A stretch of DNA of 64,000 nt from Pontixanthobacter sp. CEM42 (lineage in GTDB: Bacteria; Pseudomonadota; Alphaproteobacteria; Sphingomonadales; Sphingomonadaceae), in contig NZ_JADQTN010000002.1 of assembly GCF_017812015.1 (NCBI RefSeq), positions 1 to 64,000 on the forward strand. The letters are read 5' to 3'. Below the pieces are notes generated by a model. That model had not been told where the DNA came from and searched no databases. It saw only the letters and a list, made by a program, of their open reading frames with translations. Each line of letters opens with the position of its first letter. Positions within the stretch are counted from its first letter, which is position 1. Positions 63,999-64,000 of the stretch are shown here, one piece after another. The position numbers and the translations under genes are program-made.

Positions 63999-64000
63999 AA

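Overview
The window looks like the chromosome of an alphaproteobacterium. The gene families, moderately high GC content and gene neighbourhoods point to Sphingomonadales, probably the Erythrobacteraceae. Supporting signs are the Ppx-RlmE pair, the DUF4129/DUF4350/MoxR/DUF58/SpoIIM-like/RDD operon, the Tim44-like/MltA/Smr block beside secB, and a SigF/NrsF-type regulator on bufferin genes. The taxon is an inference; no rRNA gene or other phylogenetic marker was compared.

Layout. 1-8.6 kb is accessory in character: a DUF5694 protein, a secreted BAAT-type acyl hydrolase divergent from a membrane LytTR regulator with a perfect 19-bp palindrome between them, a SRAP/YedK-type protein, two adjacent membrane proteins and a large secreted protein of unknown function. 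8.7-15.9 kb is an integrative island in which every gene reads on the minus strand. It has a tyrosine integrase next to tRNA-Gln(CTG), an AlpA/Xis-like protein, a DUF3987 replication-type ATPase and a run of small tightly overlapping genes. 15.9-17.8 kb is a separate 1.84-kb cassette carrying only a truncated DprA-like protein and a phosphoribosyltransferase. It lies between an intact tRNA-Gln and a 24-bp copy of that tRNA's 5' end. A near-consensus promoter that looks like the original tRNA promoter now sits upstream of the cassette genes instead of the intact tRNA. This is the most unusual locus in the window.

18-34 kb is core chromosome: Ppx/GppA and RlmE, a membrane cytochrome c, prephenate dehydratase, the MoxR operon, a desaturase, an isoaspartyl peptidase, a TM-helix-repeat membrane protein, an esterase and a membrane-anchored intradiol dioxygenase. 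34-38.3 kb is a divergent bufferin (periplasmic metallophore) locus. bufA2, bufB (MNIO) and bufC read leftward; bufA1, DoxX, an ECF sigma factor and its NrsF anti-sigma read rightward. Both arms start from the same GTAACY-N16-CGAA promoter pattern, and a terminator-type hairpin sits between bufA2 and bufB.

38.5-64 kb is again core: ispG, an HDAC-like hydrolase, an FAD oxidoreductase with a CxxS thioredoxin-like lipoprotein, an aspartic protease, two L,D-transpeptidases, an EamA transporter, aconitase, a rhodanese-like protein, a Ser/Gly-rich protein with a PEP-CTERM-like tail, ruvA and ruvB separated by two unrelated genes, aroC, Smr/MltA/Tim44, secB, murJ, trpS, a DUF4136 lipoprotein and a membrane LuxR-type HTH protein. 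No CRISPR array, rRNA operon or recognisable insertion sequence was seen.
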